From assembly GCF_017329565.1 (NCBI RefSeq), contig NZ_JAFMTT010000012.1: 64,000 nucleotides of DNA, one strand, 5' to 3'. The notes beneath the pieces are model-generated. The model ran no database searches. It saw nothing but the letters and a program-made list of their open reading frames with translations, and was not told the origin of the DNA. Shown piece after piece: positions 1 through 9,194 of the stretch (its first letter is position 1; each line of letters starts with the position of its first letter). This DNA is from Alicyclobacillus mali. GTDB taxonomy: Bacteria > Bacillota > Bacilli > Alicyclobacillales > Alicyclobacillaceae. A program made the position numbers and the translations under genes.

Positions 1-472
1 ATCCAGCGCGTTCGGATCGCCGAGTTCTGCGGGACGCGCGCTCTTCGCCTGGCTCGCCTGGAGGTACGGTGCGCTTGGCGCCGACGAGCCCGATTCGGCC
101 GAGATCGCCTCCTGTGGATTCGAGGTACGCTCGAAATTCGCTTTCCAGCCGTTGGCGCTCGGCTCGCACGTCTTCCCGAGTGGCCACCTCGCCAAACAGT
201 GCAGCGAGGGCGTCGCCGAGCGTGAGGCCAAACCGCGACTGAAGAAGGGCAGCCTCCAGCCGCGCGAGCGGCACCTTGATCCGCGTCTCGCCGAACAGAT
301 TGATGCCCAGAAGGGCGCCGATGGCCTCCTGCTCATCAAGCGTAGCTCCTATGAGGACCACGTTGCCGCCGACGCGCCCGAGCGACTCGTATTTCGCCCG
401 AACCGCTTCCCACAGCCGCTTAAGCCCCGGTTTCATCAGTGCAGCCCGGATGAATGATTTCACATCGCTCAT
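1..472 (-). CDS. jetD: Wadjet type II subunit JetD (TIGR02679/DUF2399 family), N-terminal part, cut by window edge
   Basis: Reading leftwards from an ATG at 472 the frame stays open to base 1, giving about 157 residues. It begins MSDVKSFIRAALMKPG and contains GLKRLWEAVRAKYESLGR, followed by a GGNVVL segment, which I recognise as the N-terminus of the TIGR02679 family. In type II Wadjet systems this family is the JetD nuclease subunit, which cuts plasmid DNA extruded by the SMC-like JetABC complex. The Toprim-type catalytic part lies at the C-terminus, outside the window. The ATG overlaps the jetC stop codon as ATGA, so translation is probably coupled and a ribosome site comes from the end of jetC. 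The family call rests on this N-terminal signature plus the three neighbours; the missing part cannot be judged. Confidence 0.85.
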   Translation of the reverse strand, partial: MSDVKSFIRAALMKPGLKRLWEAVRAKYESLGRVGGNVVLIGATLDEQEAIGALLGINLFGETRIKVPLARLEAALLQSRFGLTLGDALAALFGEVATREDVRAERQRLESEFRAYLESTGGDLGRIGLVGAKRTVPPGEPGEERASRRTRRSERAG

Positions 473-3400
473 ACTTGGCGAACAGCCTCCTCCTCGTGGA
501 CAAGATCCATCACGCGGACCTGGCCGTCCCATCGGAAGCGGATGAGCGTCACCACGTCGGCGTCCTGCGGGCGATGCACCTCCACGATGGACAGAGACGG
601 CACCGTGTCGTAACAGCCCCAGAGCTGCTGACTCGTCATGATGAAGTCATAGTCGAGCGACACGATGAGCGCAAACATGTCGCGGACATTGTCGTCGTCC
701 ACACCCGCAAAGGCCTCGTCCAGGCAAATGATCCGGGGCGCGTCGTCGCGGGCGTCGCTCAGGCGCGCGTCAACCGCGGCGAAGAGCGGAATGTACATCG
801 CCATCGCCTTCTCGCCGCCACTCAGGATGTTGAACTGCGAATCAGTCAGTTCGCGCCGGGAAGCCATGCCCGCCTTTCGGAAGTACAGCCGGAACTCGAA
901 CCACTGTCGGTAGTCGAGCAACTGATAGATCCATTCGCGGAATGATCCCCCGCCTTCCGCCTCCTGCCGCGCGTAGTCAATGCGCGTGCGGAAGTGGCGG
1001 ATCATATCCTCCATTTCCTGCGGCAACATGAGTTCCGGGCTCTTGCGCAAAAGCGCCACCAGCCGCTCGGCGCTCATCTCACCCTCTTCCTGTGCAGGGC
1101 GCGGCCGCCACTCGAGCGATAGCGCAAAGCCGTTGGACGTGTCCCGCTGCGACATGAACCGGTTCATCTGGCGCACCCACGCCTCCGCGCGGTTGATCTT
1201 GTCGCGAATGGCCCGGCCGACGCTCCGCATGAAGATCTCCTCATACAGTTCCCGCTCGCGCTCTTCGATGTAGAGGCGCTGCTCCTCCTCCATCCGCACG
1301 AGCTCCTGCCACAGCGCAAACGGCGTCAGCGGGCGGTTCCGATCCCGGACGGATCGCACAATCATCCGCCCCAGCGCCTCGTCGTACGTCCCCTCAATGG
1401 CGTAATCCACGAGCACGTTGCGCACCACCTGCAGCTCCTCCATCAGGCGCTGGCGTGCGCTGCCTTCGTGTTCCGATCCATACGCGCCCCGAATCTCGCG
1501 ATGCACGATGTGCGCCAGCCGGGAAAGTGCCTGCCTGCCCGAGGGCTGGCGCAAATCCTCCGCGATCCCGTCCACGAGCCCAAGCGCCCATTCCTCCGCG
1601 AGCGCTTTGAGGGCGCGCTCAGCCTCCGCTTCTTTGTCGTCGAGGACACCCTGCGCCTGTTCCAGCCGCTGCTTCGCCATGCCGATTTTCTCGTCGAGCG
1701 CGCGACGCCTCGTCTCGAGGTCCTCGCGGCGCTTGCGAAGCGCGTCTTTGCGCGCCCGAAGCTCTTTTTGGCGCTCGTACAGATCGATCACGCCTAGCGC
1801 GCGCAGCTGCTCACGCAGTGCCTCCGCCCTCACGCGCAGATGGTCGCACTCTCGCCGAAGCTCCACACGTCGTTTTCGCTCCGCATCCGCCCGCGCAACG
1901 GCCCTCTCAATATCCTGTGCGAGCTGTGTCGCCTCGCGGGTGAGATGGGCGTATTCCGTATAGAAGCGGCGCAGATGGTGCAATGCGTCGCGATACCTCT
2001 GGAGTTGCTCGAGTGCCTCGACGAAATCCTCGAGCCGCGAAAGTCGCGCCCAGACCGACCTTTCGGCCACCCAGGCCTCCTCCCGCTGGTGCCAATGCGA
2101 TCTTGCTTCCTGGTAAGCCTCGGTCTGCTGCCTGAGGAACTCAACAGCTTCTTCCAGCCGCAACTTGTGGCGATAGACGTCTTCCCGCGCCCTGCGCAGC
2201 GGATCTTCCGGCGGAAACGCCCGCATCTCTTCCTCAATCCGCGCGCGATGGCGCCTGACCTCCGCAAGTTCTTCCTCGAGACACGCGATCTCGGCCTCCG
2301 CAGTCGCGATGGCCGCCTCCAGCGCCTCGATTCGCGCCAGCTTTGTGCGCCGCCTGGCCTCATAGCCGATCCATTCGGCTTGCGGCTTCTCATCTGTATG
2401 GCCAGCGAGCGGCCCGATGTGATACCTCCCGTCAGGCGCAACGGCGGCCTGCCCGGCCTCGGATTCATCGCCGATCACGATGGTGCGCAGCGCATTCTCA
2501 ATGTCGACGGCTACGAGCCCCGATCCCTCGGGAACTGTCGGCCGCAGAAAATCGGCGAGCGTGTAACCCAAAAGAGCGGGCCGCGGCGCAATCCACGCCT
2601 CCTCCTCCCCTGGCTCCAAGTCGGGCGGCGAGGGCGAGATCCATGCGTCAATGAGCCCGGTCGCCTCGAGCGCGCGCTCCAGCGCAGCCTGGGTGCGCGC
2701 ATCGACACCGTCCCGAAACTCACACGCCATGTAAAGCGGCGCTCCCACGCTGCTGGCGTTCTGTCGGCGCCTGCGCGAAGCAGTGCGCGCCTCGCTGCGC
2801 TCCGGCTCGGGGTCCCTTCGATCTCGCCACTCCGCAAGCTCCTTCTCAAGCGCTCGCTTCTCCTCGTTGCGGTGATGCAGGATCGCTTGAAGCTCGTGCT
2901 CGCGCAGCACGTGCTCGCCCACGGCTTCCTCGTGCGCCCGTCGGAAGGGGCGCATCACCTCGTCGTAGGTCGTGTCCGGATACGCTCTCAATGCGTAGAG
3001 CGCCGCGCGCCACATCTCGTCCGTGGCCGAAATGGCGGACAGACCTCGATACCAACGGAACACCGCGTCCTCCTGCGCTTGCACCGCCTGTTCCAGCCGC
3101 GACTCCGCCGCACGCAAGTTCCCTTCTTCGTTGTCCCGACGCTTGGCTGCCTCGCCCATGGCTCGTTCCGCGTCGGCCATCCGCTCGCTCGCCTTCGCCT
3201 CTTCCCTTCCTAGGGAAATGGCGTGCCTGAGGCGATTCGCATGAAGCTCCACTTCGGCGAACCATCGCTCGAACACATCATCCGAGTACACCGCATCGGC
3301 GTCTGGGTCCGCGTACACGGAATGGCCCGCGAATTCTGTCGCGTCCGCGAGACGCTCCAGCGCCTCTCGACCGGACGCCATCCGTTGCTCGCACTGAGCA

Positions 3401-4563
3401 CGACGGTCTTCCACCTGATGAAGGCCCTTCTCACGGCGCTCGATGTCCTGTTCCGCTTCGCGCAACGACTCCAGCGCTCGGGCCTCCTCGCCCGACAGGT
3501 ATTCCACCTGCCGCTGAATCCCGTCGAGCTCTCTCTGAATACCCATCGCCTCGGAATGTTCGAGCGCCTCAAGCTCAGCCTCCGTGCGGTCCGCGTCAGC
3601 CTGGACCTCGCTCACCTCCCGTTCGAGCTCGCCAAGCCCGCGAGCGAGATGCTCGCACTCCTGCTCCGCCGCGCGAACGTTTTCTTGAGCGTCGTCCTCG
3701 GCCTTCAGCGCCTCGTGCGCGGCGCGTGCCCGCTGAAACAGCACGACGCGATTGTAGCGATCGTACGCCCGATGAAGCCGCTCCGCATGGGTGCGGTGTT
3801 GCACCGTCTCCTCGAGGTGCTCCGCATGCTCGTCCAAATCTTCGAGCATGTTGGCGAGCGACGCGAGCTCCTCCTCGTCCACCGGGGGAAGGGCGCTGTA
3901 CAGTGTCTCGTACATCGTCGACGGCTTGAATTCCTTGGACAACTTGGGCGAGCGAACTTGAATCATGAGGTTCAGAAGATCCTCGTAGGCCCCGATGTCC
4001 CGATAGCCGAACAGAAGGCGATTGACGAGCGCCTGGTACTCCTCCTGCGAGCGAACCACCTGACCCCCTGCTCCCAAGATCTCCGCCAGTTTCGAGTGAT
4101 CAAGCGGATACTTCTGTCCTTCCTTCAGATACAGGGTTTCGTCGTACAACACCAAGTCCTTGCCCACGCGCCGCCCGTCCGTGATGGCAAATCCCCAGAA
4201 TTGCACCGCCGAGCGGCCGCGGGTCGCACGCAGACCAATCCCGACCGTCACGTGCGAAGGCGCCAGGTTCTCGCCGCGCGCGAACTCCATCCACAAGTAG
4301 CCGATCCGATCCTGCACGCCGCTCTGATCGTCGCCGAGCAAGTAGAACTCGATCTTGCGGTCCCGCGACCCGAACGGATCGAGCCGGAAAGGCCGCTTAT
4401 CCCCGTCCAGCACGAGCGGCAGGAGCGACTGCATGGTGACGGACTTCCCGGCGCCGTTCGGACCGCGTAAGAGCAGACGGCCGTGATCGAACTCGAGAAT
4501 TTCGTCGTCGTACAGCCAGAAGTTAAACAGCCCCGCGCGGGACAGCCGATATCGTTCCGCCAT
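469..4563 (-). CDS. jetC: Wadjet type II SMC-like ATPase JetC (TIGR02680 family)
   Basis: A 1364-residue SMC/MukB-like ATPase, the motor of the plasmid-restricting Jet complex. The N-terminus has RAGLFNFWLYDDE and a Walker A, GPNGAGKSVTMQS, followed by LDGDKRPFRLDPFGSRDR, which is typical of TIGR02680. Two long Glu/Arg/Ala-rich coiled-coil stretches (roughly residues 240-560 and 720-1040) flank a central globular hinge. The C-terminal head carries the signature LSGGEKAMAMYIPLFAA and Walker B IICLDEAFAGVDDD. An in-frame ATG 45 bases upstream exists, but the ATG at 4563 is preceded by AGGAGGAGG and matches the family start MAER. The gene overlaps jetB by 41 bases and jetD by 4. All ATPase motifs are intact, so it looks functional. 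Confidence 0.95.
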   Translation of the reverse strand: MAERYRLSRAGLFNFWLYDDEILEFDHGRLLLRGPNGAGKSVTMQSLLPLVLDGDKRPFRLDPFGSRDRKIEFYLLGDDQSGVQDRIGYLWMEFARGENLAPSHVTVGIGLRATRGRSAVQFWGFAITDGRRVGKDLVLYDETLYLKEGQKYPLDHSKLAEILGAGGQVVRSQEEYQALVNRLLFGYRDIGAYEDLLNLMIQVRSPKLSKEFKPSTMYETLYSALPPVDEEELASLANMLEDLDEHAEHLEETVQHRTHAERLHRAYDRYNRVVLFQRARAAHEALKAEDDAQENVRAAEQECEHLARGLGELEREVSEVQADADRTEAELEALEHSEAMGIQRELDGIQRQVEYLSGEEARALESLREAEQDIERREKGLHQVEDRRAQCEQRMASGREALERLADATEFAGHSVYADPDADAVYSDDVFERWFAEVELHANRLRHAISLGREEAKASERMADAERAMGEAAKRRDNEEGNLRAAESRLEQAVQAQEDAVFRWYRGLSAISATDEMWRAALYALRAYPDTTYDEVMRPFRRAHEEAVGEHVLREHELQAILHHRNEEKRALEKELAEWRDRRDPEPERSEARTASRRRRQNASSVGAPLYMACEFRDGVDARTQAALERALEATGLIDAWISPSPPDLEPGEEEAWIAPRPALLGYTLADFLRPTVPEGSGLVAVDIENALRTIVIGDESEAGQAAVAPDGRYHIGPLAGHTDEKPQAEWIGYEARRRTKLARIEALEAAIATAEAEIACLEEELAEVRRHRARIEEEMRAFPPEDPLRRAREDVYRHKLRLEEAVEFLRQQTEAYQEARSHWHQREEAWVAERSVWARLSRLEDFVEALEQLQRYRDALHHLRRFYTEYAHLTREATQLAQDIERAVARADAERKRRVELRRECDHLRVRAEALREQLRALGVIDLYERQKELRARKDALRKRREDLETRRRALDEKIGMAKQRLEQAQGVLDDKEAEAERALKALAEEWALGLVDGIAEDLRQPSGRQALSRLAHIVHREIRGAYGSEHEGSARQRLMEELQVVRNVLVDYAIEGTYDEALGRMIVRSVRDRNRPLTPFALWQELVRMEEEQRLYIEERERELYEEIFMRSVGRAIRDKINRAEAWVRQMNRFMSQRDTSNGFALSLEWRPRPAQEEGEMSAERLVALLRKSPELMLPQEMEDMIRHFRTRIDYARQEAEGGGSFREWIYQLLDYRQWFEFRLYFRKAGMASRRELTDSQFNILSGGEKAMAMYIPLFAAVDARLSDARDDAPRIICLDEAFAGVDDDNVRDMFALIVSLDYDFIMTSQQLWGCYDTVPSLSIVEVHRPQDADVVTLIRFRWDGQVRVMDLVHEEEAVRQV

Positions 4564-5767
4564 CGGACTCCTCCTCCTGATCGAGATCACCGTCGTATGC
4601 GCCGACATAACGCGAGAGCGCGGGAAGCAGCCACACGTTCGCGCCTTCCCACGCGGCGAGACGCCATTCGCTCATCATGGTCAGTACGTCGCGCGTGAGG
4701 GCAGCCACGCCCTTCTCACGCAACTCCTTGGACCAGCGGGATGCGTAGACCTCTCGCAGCTCTAACACGAGCGCCTCTAACTCCGCGAGAGGCATGTGAT
4801 ACCTCCCCTGTTGGGCCGGCGCGATGGACGCATGGCCGGCGCGAATTCGCTGCACGAGCGCATTGGCCGTCAAGAGGCAGACATCCGACAGCGTCGAGTC
4901 GCCCGGGAATAACTCGAACTCGCCCGTGGAATTCGGCCACGCGAAAAGCAGTCCCTCGCGGAACCGCCTGCCCACAAGCCCGGTCGCCTGTTCGATGCGA
5001 TCCACGAGAAAACTCCGCTGCGTCTGGACGTACCGACGCTCCTCCTCCGAAAAATCCGCGTCGTACACAACGGGCTCCATGAGAAACCTTCGAATGACGC
5101 GGTGGCGCCTGTGCGCCGTGGACCAAGACTCGAACTCGGCAGATCCGTCCAAACCGATGAAGGTGTCCGCCTCGTACAGCTCGTCAATGGTCTCATAGGA
5201 GGCAAAATCGCGCGGGAACCGGTTCATGACGAACCTGGACACACGTGTCGCCTCATACAGCACGTTCTGACTGTGATCGCGCGCCCAAGCGTTCTCTTCG
5301 CCGTCCACCGCTTGGAGTACCCCGAAATCCCGCAACTTCTTGAGCGCCCGAACCATCGAGAGGCGGTGTTCATAGTTCGTCCAGTCGAGCTCGTCCCCGT
5401 TTCTGCGCGCCTCCTCGCCGATGGCGTCGATGAGCTCTGACAGAAGGAACTGTTCCTCGCGTTGCAGTCCTTCGAGGAACCAGAGCGCATAAGCAAACAG
5501 CGCGTAATCCCGAGGATTGAGAAACTCGTCGATCCTCATCCACGGCTGATGTACCGCCGGTTGCTTCTCGAGCTTTGCAATCTCGCTCGTCACCACCAAG
5601 GCCCAGCCCGCCATCCTCTGAAACCAGTCCCGCAACGCGTCCTGGTGACGGTGGACGAGCCGGTACTCGTCGGGATGGTCCTTCTTGGCGATCCAAGGGC
5701 GAGACAGCAGGATGCGGGCCGCCTCCTGAAATTCCGCCCGTTCGTCTCGCGAGCGCCCCCGCCTCAT
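4523..5767 (-). CDS. jetB: Wadjet type II subunit JetB (TIGR02678/DUF2398 family)
   Basis: A 414-residue protein of the DUF2398 family. By analogy with MukE/MksE it is the tandem winged-helix (kite) partner that binds the JetA kleisin and the JetC head. The N-terminal motif AARILLSRPWIAKKDHPDEY and the following HRHQDALRDWFQRMAGW stretch are characteristic of TIGR02678. No membrane segment or catalytic motif is visible, as expected for a structural subunit. The start ATG at 5767 overlaps the jetA stop as TAATG and the 3' end overlaps the start of jetC by 41 bases. This tight packing indicates one polycistronic message with fixed stoichiometry. Length and gene order agree with type II Wadjet loci. 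Confidence 0.93.
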   Translation of the reverse strand: MRRGRSRDERAEFQEAARILLSRPWIAKKDHPDEYRLVHRHQDALRDWFQRMAGWALVVTSEIAKLEKQPAVHQPWMRIDEFLNPRDYALFAYALWFLEGLQREEQFLLSELIDAIGEEARRNGDELDWTNYEHRLSMVRALKKLRDFGVLQAVDGEENAWARDHSQNVLYEATRVSRFVMNRFPRDFASYETIDELYEADTFIGLDGSAEFESWSTAHRRHRVIRRFLMEPVVYDADFSEEERRYVQTQRSFLVDRIEQATGLVGRRFREGLLFAWPNSTGEFELFPGDSTLSDVCLLTANALVQRIRAGHASIAPAQQGRYHMPLAELEALVLELREVYASRWSKELREKGVAALTRDVLTMMSEWRLAAWEGANVWLLPALSRYVGAYDGDLDQEEESDGGTISAVPRGAV

Positions 5768-7257
5768 TACTCTTCCCTCCGGATGTGAAATCGGAAGTTG
5801 GGCATCTCCATCACTCCGTCTGGAAATGAAACGCGGTGTCGTTCACGGCTGTTCGGGACCTCAACCTGAATCTGATAGCCCTCTGCGTCTCGGAACCGGT
5901 GATCCGGCTTCGACAGCGCGCGGCTCACCCAATGCAGGAGGAGCCCCCGATCCTCGACCGTGAGCTCATCAAAGTCGGCGATGTCAAACGTCCCCTCCCG
6001 AAGCCATCGGAGCTCGACGTCACGCGCACTGGCCTGCGCCTGACGCCACGCCTCCATTGCCTTGGCCTTTTGCGTTGCGCGATCTTTAACGGGGGAAACC
6101 GCCAAACGCTGCCGCGGCCCCCGCGTCTTCGGCGAAAGTGCTCGCAGGATGGGCTCCTCTTCCCACATGGAGCAGTCGGCAGAATCGGTCGATCGCGGCG
6201 GCTCGCCCTGAAAGTGGCGCGGCACGTACAGGCCAAACACAGCGGCACCCAGACGGTGCGCCTCCTCTACGGAAGGAAGCCGCATGAACCACCGCGCGAG
6301 ATAGGACAAATCTCGCCGGCGGCTCACGCCCGCGCGAGCCTGCTCCTGAAGCGCCAACGCCTGCCGAACCACGCGCCCGATGGCCTCTTTCGTGGCCCGT
6401 TCCAACTTCACGACCTCGCTCTCATCGCCATCAAAGCCCATGAACCACGCCGCGAGGGACGCCCACTCTTCGCGGTGTACTGACATACGCTCGTCGAATT
6501 CACGCCGATCCTCCAAATTCGGGATCTCCATCTCGCCCCGTGTGACGCTCGACAAAAAATCTTCCACGGCCTCGGGAGAAAGCCCTCGCAGCATGCCCTC
6601 GATCTGCGCGCCAAACTGCTGCAATCCCAGCGCGAACCGCTGAAGATAGCGGCGCAAATCCTCCTTGAACGTTAGAAAGGCCGCCGTCTGCATGAGGGCT
6701 TCCGCCTTGGTACTCGAGATCTGCGCGTAATAGTCCACGGCGTTTTGGTGAAGCCTTCGAAACCGATCCTGTAGTTCCTTCCACAAGGCAAAGGCTTCAG
6801 CGGGCTGCATCTCCCCCGCCCCATCCCGAATGTCCCGCAGAAGTCGCGCGATGATCTCAAGCGGCCCGGCGTCGAGTTCCCCACCATAGCCCTGCACCTG
6901 CTCAAGCGCGTCCAACAGCCGCTCGATCTCGACCGCCACCGCGGTCATCTGATACCGAAATCGCTTCTTTTTGAACTCCTCAATACTTGTCGATTTTGCC
7001 TTGTCCTGTTGACACTCCAGGTTGCCCCACTCGTGCAGCACCTGGAGATCCTGTTCGCACTGCTCGATGGTGTAGCCTTGGATGAGTCCGGTTTCCAACA
7101 CGGCGCCGTGAACATCCACGGGACGCAGCCAATACCGAAGCCTCATGTGGTTCTCGTAAAAGAGCCGCATGATCAGACGATAACGCGAAACATTCTCCGC
7201 GTTGAGATACTTGAACTCAGATACGGATTTCAGATGCTCTGGACCTACACTGGGCAC
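5767..7257 (-). CDS. jetA: Wadjet type II subunit JetA (TIGR02677/DUF2397 family)
   Basis: First gene of the Jet operon; 496 residues, TIGR02677 family, the kleisin-like (MukF/MksF-type) subunit that bridges the two JetC heads. The N-terminus has FKYLNAENVSRYRLIMRLFY followed by YWLRPVDVHGAVLE, a segment I recognise as the start of DUF2397 proteins. The remainder is mostly helical, with charged segments around residues 90-260. The start is GTG at 7257, chosen because GGGGGTGA lies five bases upstream and because the family usually begins just before the FKYLNAEN motif. About 190 bases separate it from the next gene upstream, so this is where the operon promoter must lie. Confidence 0.93.
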   Translation of the reverse strand: MPSVGPEHLKSVSEFKYLNAENVSRYRLIMRLFYENHMRLRYWLRPVDVHGAVLETGLIQGYTIEQCEQDLQVLHEWGNLECQQDKAKSTSIEEFKKKRFRYQMTAVAVEIERLLDALEQVQGYGGELDAGPLEIIARLLRDIRDGAGEMQPAEAFALWKELQDRFRRLHQNAVDYYAQISSTKAEALMQTAAFLTFKEDLRRYLQRFALGLQQFGAQIEGMLRGLSPEAVEDFLSSVTRGEMEIPNLEDRREFDERMSVHREEWASLAAWFMGFDGDESEVVKLERATKEAIGRVVRQALALQEQARAGVSRRRDLSYLARWFMRLPSVEEAHRLGAAVFGLYVPRHFQGEPPRSTDSADCSMWEEEPILRALSPKTRGPRQRLAVSPVKDRATQKAKAMEAWRQAQASARDVELRWLREGTFDIADFDELTVEDRGLLLHWVSRALSKPDHRFRDAEGYQIQVEVPNSRERHRVSFPDGVMEMPNFRFHIRREE

Positions 7258-7292
7258 GAGCTCACCCCCGGCGAGGCGGTACGCTTGTTTAC

Positions 7293-7298
7293 ATCTTA
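7293..7298 (-). promoter_or_regulatory. Possible -10 element for the jet operon
   Basis: On the minus strand the leader upstream of jetA reads AAATAAGGTAAGATG. TAAGAT is a plausible -10 hexamer about 35 bases before the GTG start. No convincing -35 is seen at 16-18 bases, so this is only a candidate. Confidence 0.25.
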
Positions 7299-7386
7299 CC
7301 TTATTTCTGGGCCCTGGATCGTAATATGCACGCGGAATGAAGCGGGGATGGACAACCGACTTCGCGGGGCTCCGCTCGTGCTCATA

Positions 7387-7420
7387 AGGAAAGGCGCGGA
7401 GTCCTGCCCCGCGCCTTCCT
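7387..7420 (-). terminator. Hairpin between the lipoprotein gene and the jet operon
   Basis: AGGCGCGG at 7392-7399 pairs with CCGCGCCT at 7409-7416, extended by AGGA/TCCT with one bulged A. There is no T-tract on either side, so it is either a weak terminator after the lipoprotein gene or a structured leader element for jetA. Confidence 0.45.
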
Positions 7421-7446
7421 CAAATGATTCGCAATGTGAGAACCGG

Positions 7447-7965
7447 TCACTTCACATGAAGTGTAACAGCGCTCGCAATTCCGCTCTCGCCGACCACCGA
7501 GACCTGAAGCGTCAATTCCGCGCCTGTCTTCCCGAGATCCTTCGGCAGTTTCAGCGTGTCGGTGAAGTCTCCGTTGCTGCTGGTGCCGACAATCTGCTGA
7601 GCGAGAACCTTCTTTTCGCTGTTGGTCAGCGTGATCTGCACGTCCTTCTTGGCCAAGTTCGACGAAACGTGGCCGTCCACCTTCAGCGTGTCGCCTGCCG
7701 TCACGCTCGTGCCCGCGGCAGGAGCCGTCAAGGCCACGGACGACTTGACCGTCTTCGTCGCCTTGCTGGACGACTTCGCCTCGGTCTTATTCTCCTTCTG
7801 ATTCGAAGCGCTGGCCCCCTTGTGGTCGTGCTTCACCGCGACGGCTGTACTCGCCGCACCGCTCGACGTCGTGTTGTTGGTGCTCGAGGCCGTGCCACAC
7901 CCCGTCACAACCAAGGCGGCTGCGGCGGCCACGCTCAACACGTACAGAATCGACTTGCGGTTCAT
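7447..7965 (-). CDS. Small secreted lipoprotein with an Ig-like C-terminal domain
   Basis: About 172 residues. The N-terminus MNRKSILYVLSVAAAAALVV ends in a lipobox VTGC, so the mature protein should be lipid-anchored outside the membrane. A Ser/Thr/Ala-rich linker and a Lys-rich stretch follow, then roughly 100 residues with alternating beta-strand character, including VALTAPAAGTSVTAGDTLKV, which looks like an Ig-like sandwich. The start ATG at 7965 has AGAGGAG upstream; an in-frame earlier start would put the signal peptide internally and was rejected. It stands alone between two hairpins. I do not recognise a specific family; a wall- or spore-surface accessory role is only a guess. Confidence 0.75.
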   Translation of the reverse strand: MNRKSILYVLSVAAAAALVVTGCGTASSTNNTTSSGAASTAVAVKHDHKGASASNQKENKTEAKSSSKATKTVKSSVALTAPAAGTSVTAGDTLKVDGHVSSNLAKKDVQITLTNSEKKVLAQQIVGTSSNGDFTDTLKLPKDLGKTGAELTLQVSVVGESGIASAVTLHVK

Positions 7966-8155
7966 ACACCCATCTCCTCTTCGTTTTTCGTTTCGGGCTT
8001 CTCTGCATGCCCCAGCAACCAATCTGCCACCTGGGTCTCAAAACCACCTCACATGTAACCGCTTGAAAGGTGAAGGTTTTGTGACGCCTACCTCAATGGC
8101 AGGCCGTATCGCTAGGAATAAAGCGGAACAGAGTCCGCTCAATGTTGCCAAAAAC

Positions 8156-8196
8156 AAACAGCGTCCCGCCCCCAAATCGGGGGTAGGACGCTGTTT
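8156..8196 (-). terminator. Strong rho-independent terminator after the PfpI-family gene
   Basis: AAACAGCGTCC and GGACGCTGTTT form the outer stem, with an inner CCCCC/GGGGG pair and a small AT loop. On the minus strand the stem is followed by TGTTTTT. It sits 15 bases past the stop codon of the PfpI-family gene. Confidence 0.9.
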
Positions 8197-8211
8197 CGCG
8201 AGACCTTTGTT

Positions 8212-8889
8212 TCAATGCGCTCCTTCAAGCGCCTTGATGACGGCTTTCGCAGCGCTGATGCCTGACTGCGGATTTTGCCCCGTGATGAGATGTCCGTCTT
8301 GTTCGACGTGATCGGACCACATCGGTTGCGCGACGAACTGCGCGCCCATCTCGCGCAAGCGCGTCTCCAGCATAAAGGGCACCTTGTCGTCGAGCTCGAC
8401 AGCGCGCTCCTCTTCATCGGTGAACGCCGTCACGCGCTTGCCCTTCACGAGCGGATCGCCATTGGAGAGCCGCACGTTGACCAGCCCAGCCGGACCATGG
8501 CAAACCGCGGCGACAACTTTGCCGGACTCCGCAAACGTTCGAATGAGCGCCTGGAGCTCCGCGCTGTCGGGGAAGTCAAACATGGTTCCGTGACCGCCGG
8601 GCAGGAAGATGGCGTCGAAATCGGACGCGGAGACCCTAGACAGCGGAACGGTCTGTTTCAAAATCTCGACGGCCTCTGCCCATTGACTCAGTTCGCCGTT
8701 CTGAACGCTTCGATCATCGATGGGCGCCTGACCACCGCGCGGACTGGCGACTGTCACCTCATACCCAGCCTGCTTAAACTCCGTATATGGTTCGGCGAAC
8801 TCGGACAACCAAAGCCCCGTCGGATGCCCGTCCGTCATCTTGTCTGCACTTGTGACGACCATCAGCACTTTCTTGGCCACACGACTCAC
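8212..8889 (-). CDS. DJ-1/PfpI-family type 1 glutamine amidotransferase-like protein
   Basis: A 225-residue protein of the DJ-1/PfpI (Hsp31-like) superfamily. It opens with KKVLMVVTSADKMTDGHPTG, typical of class I GATase-like stress proteins. The nucleophile elbow VAAVCHGPAGLV supplies the reactive Cys, with His next to it. The DAIFLPGGHGTMFDFP segment is the conserved glycine-rich loop. Members act as glyoxalase III/deglycase or holding chaperones in the cytoplasm; which applies here cannot be read from the sequence. The GTG at 8889 lies directly after GGAAGG; the GTG three codons later (8880) has better spacing and may be the real start. Monocistronic, followed by a strong terminator. Confidence 0.88.
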   Translation of the reverse strand: MSRVAKKVLMVVTSADKMTDGHPTGLWLSEFAEPYTEFKQAGYEVTVASPRGGQAPIDDRSVQNGELSQWAEAVEILKQTVPLSRVSASDFDAIFLPGGHGTMFDFPDSAELQALIRTFAESGKVVAAVCHGPAGLVNVRLSNGDPLVKGKRVTAFTDEEERAVELDDKVPFMLETRLREMGAQFVAQPMWSDHVEQDGHLITGQNPQSGISAAKAVIKALEGAH

Positions 8890-9194
8890 CCTTCCGTTTT
8901 TAATGTCACTTACATCTTACAAGTTTCATGACCAATGCGCAAATTACGCCAGACGGCGCTCACCGTGCATCGCGGATCTCGCACTCGCGGGCAGCTTGAA
9001 AACCCACAAACGGGGGGATCCCGCAATTGCACATGCGGCGCACACCGACAGCGGAAGCCAGGGGCCAAGTGCTCGCCAGAGGAACCCACCCATACCATCC
9101 AGACCGGCGTGATGTGAGCGCCAAGTAGTCCGCACCTAGCGTCAGGCCCTCTCCTGCGAGACGATCCCCCCAGAGCCGTAGATGGGGGATCCGC

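Noticed and set aside
1840..3213. 457-codon plus-strand frame inside jetC
   Set aside because: Opposite strand of the JetC coiled-coil, which lacks stop codons by composition. No motif or ribosome site supports it.
7009..8058. 349-codon plus-strand frame over jetA and the lipoprotein gene
   Set aside because: It spans two minus-strand genes and their intergenic hairpin; its product matches nothing recognised.
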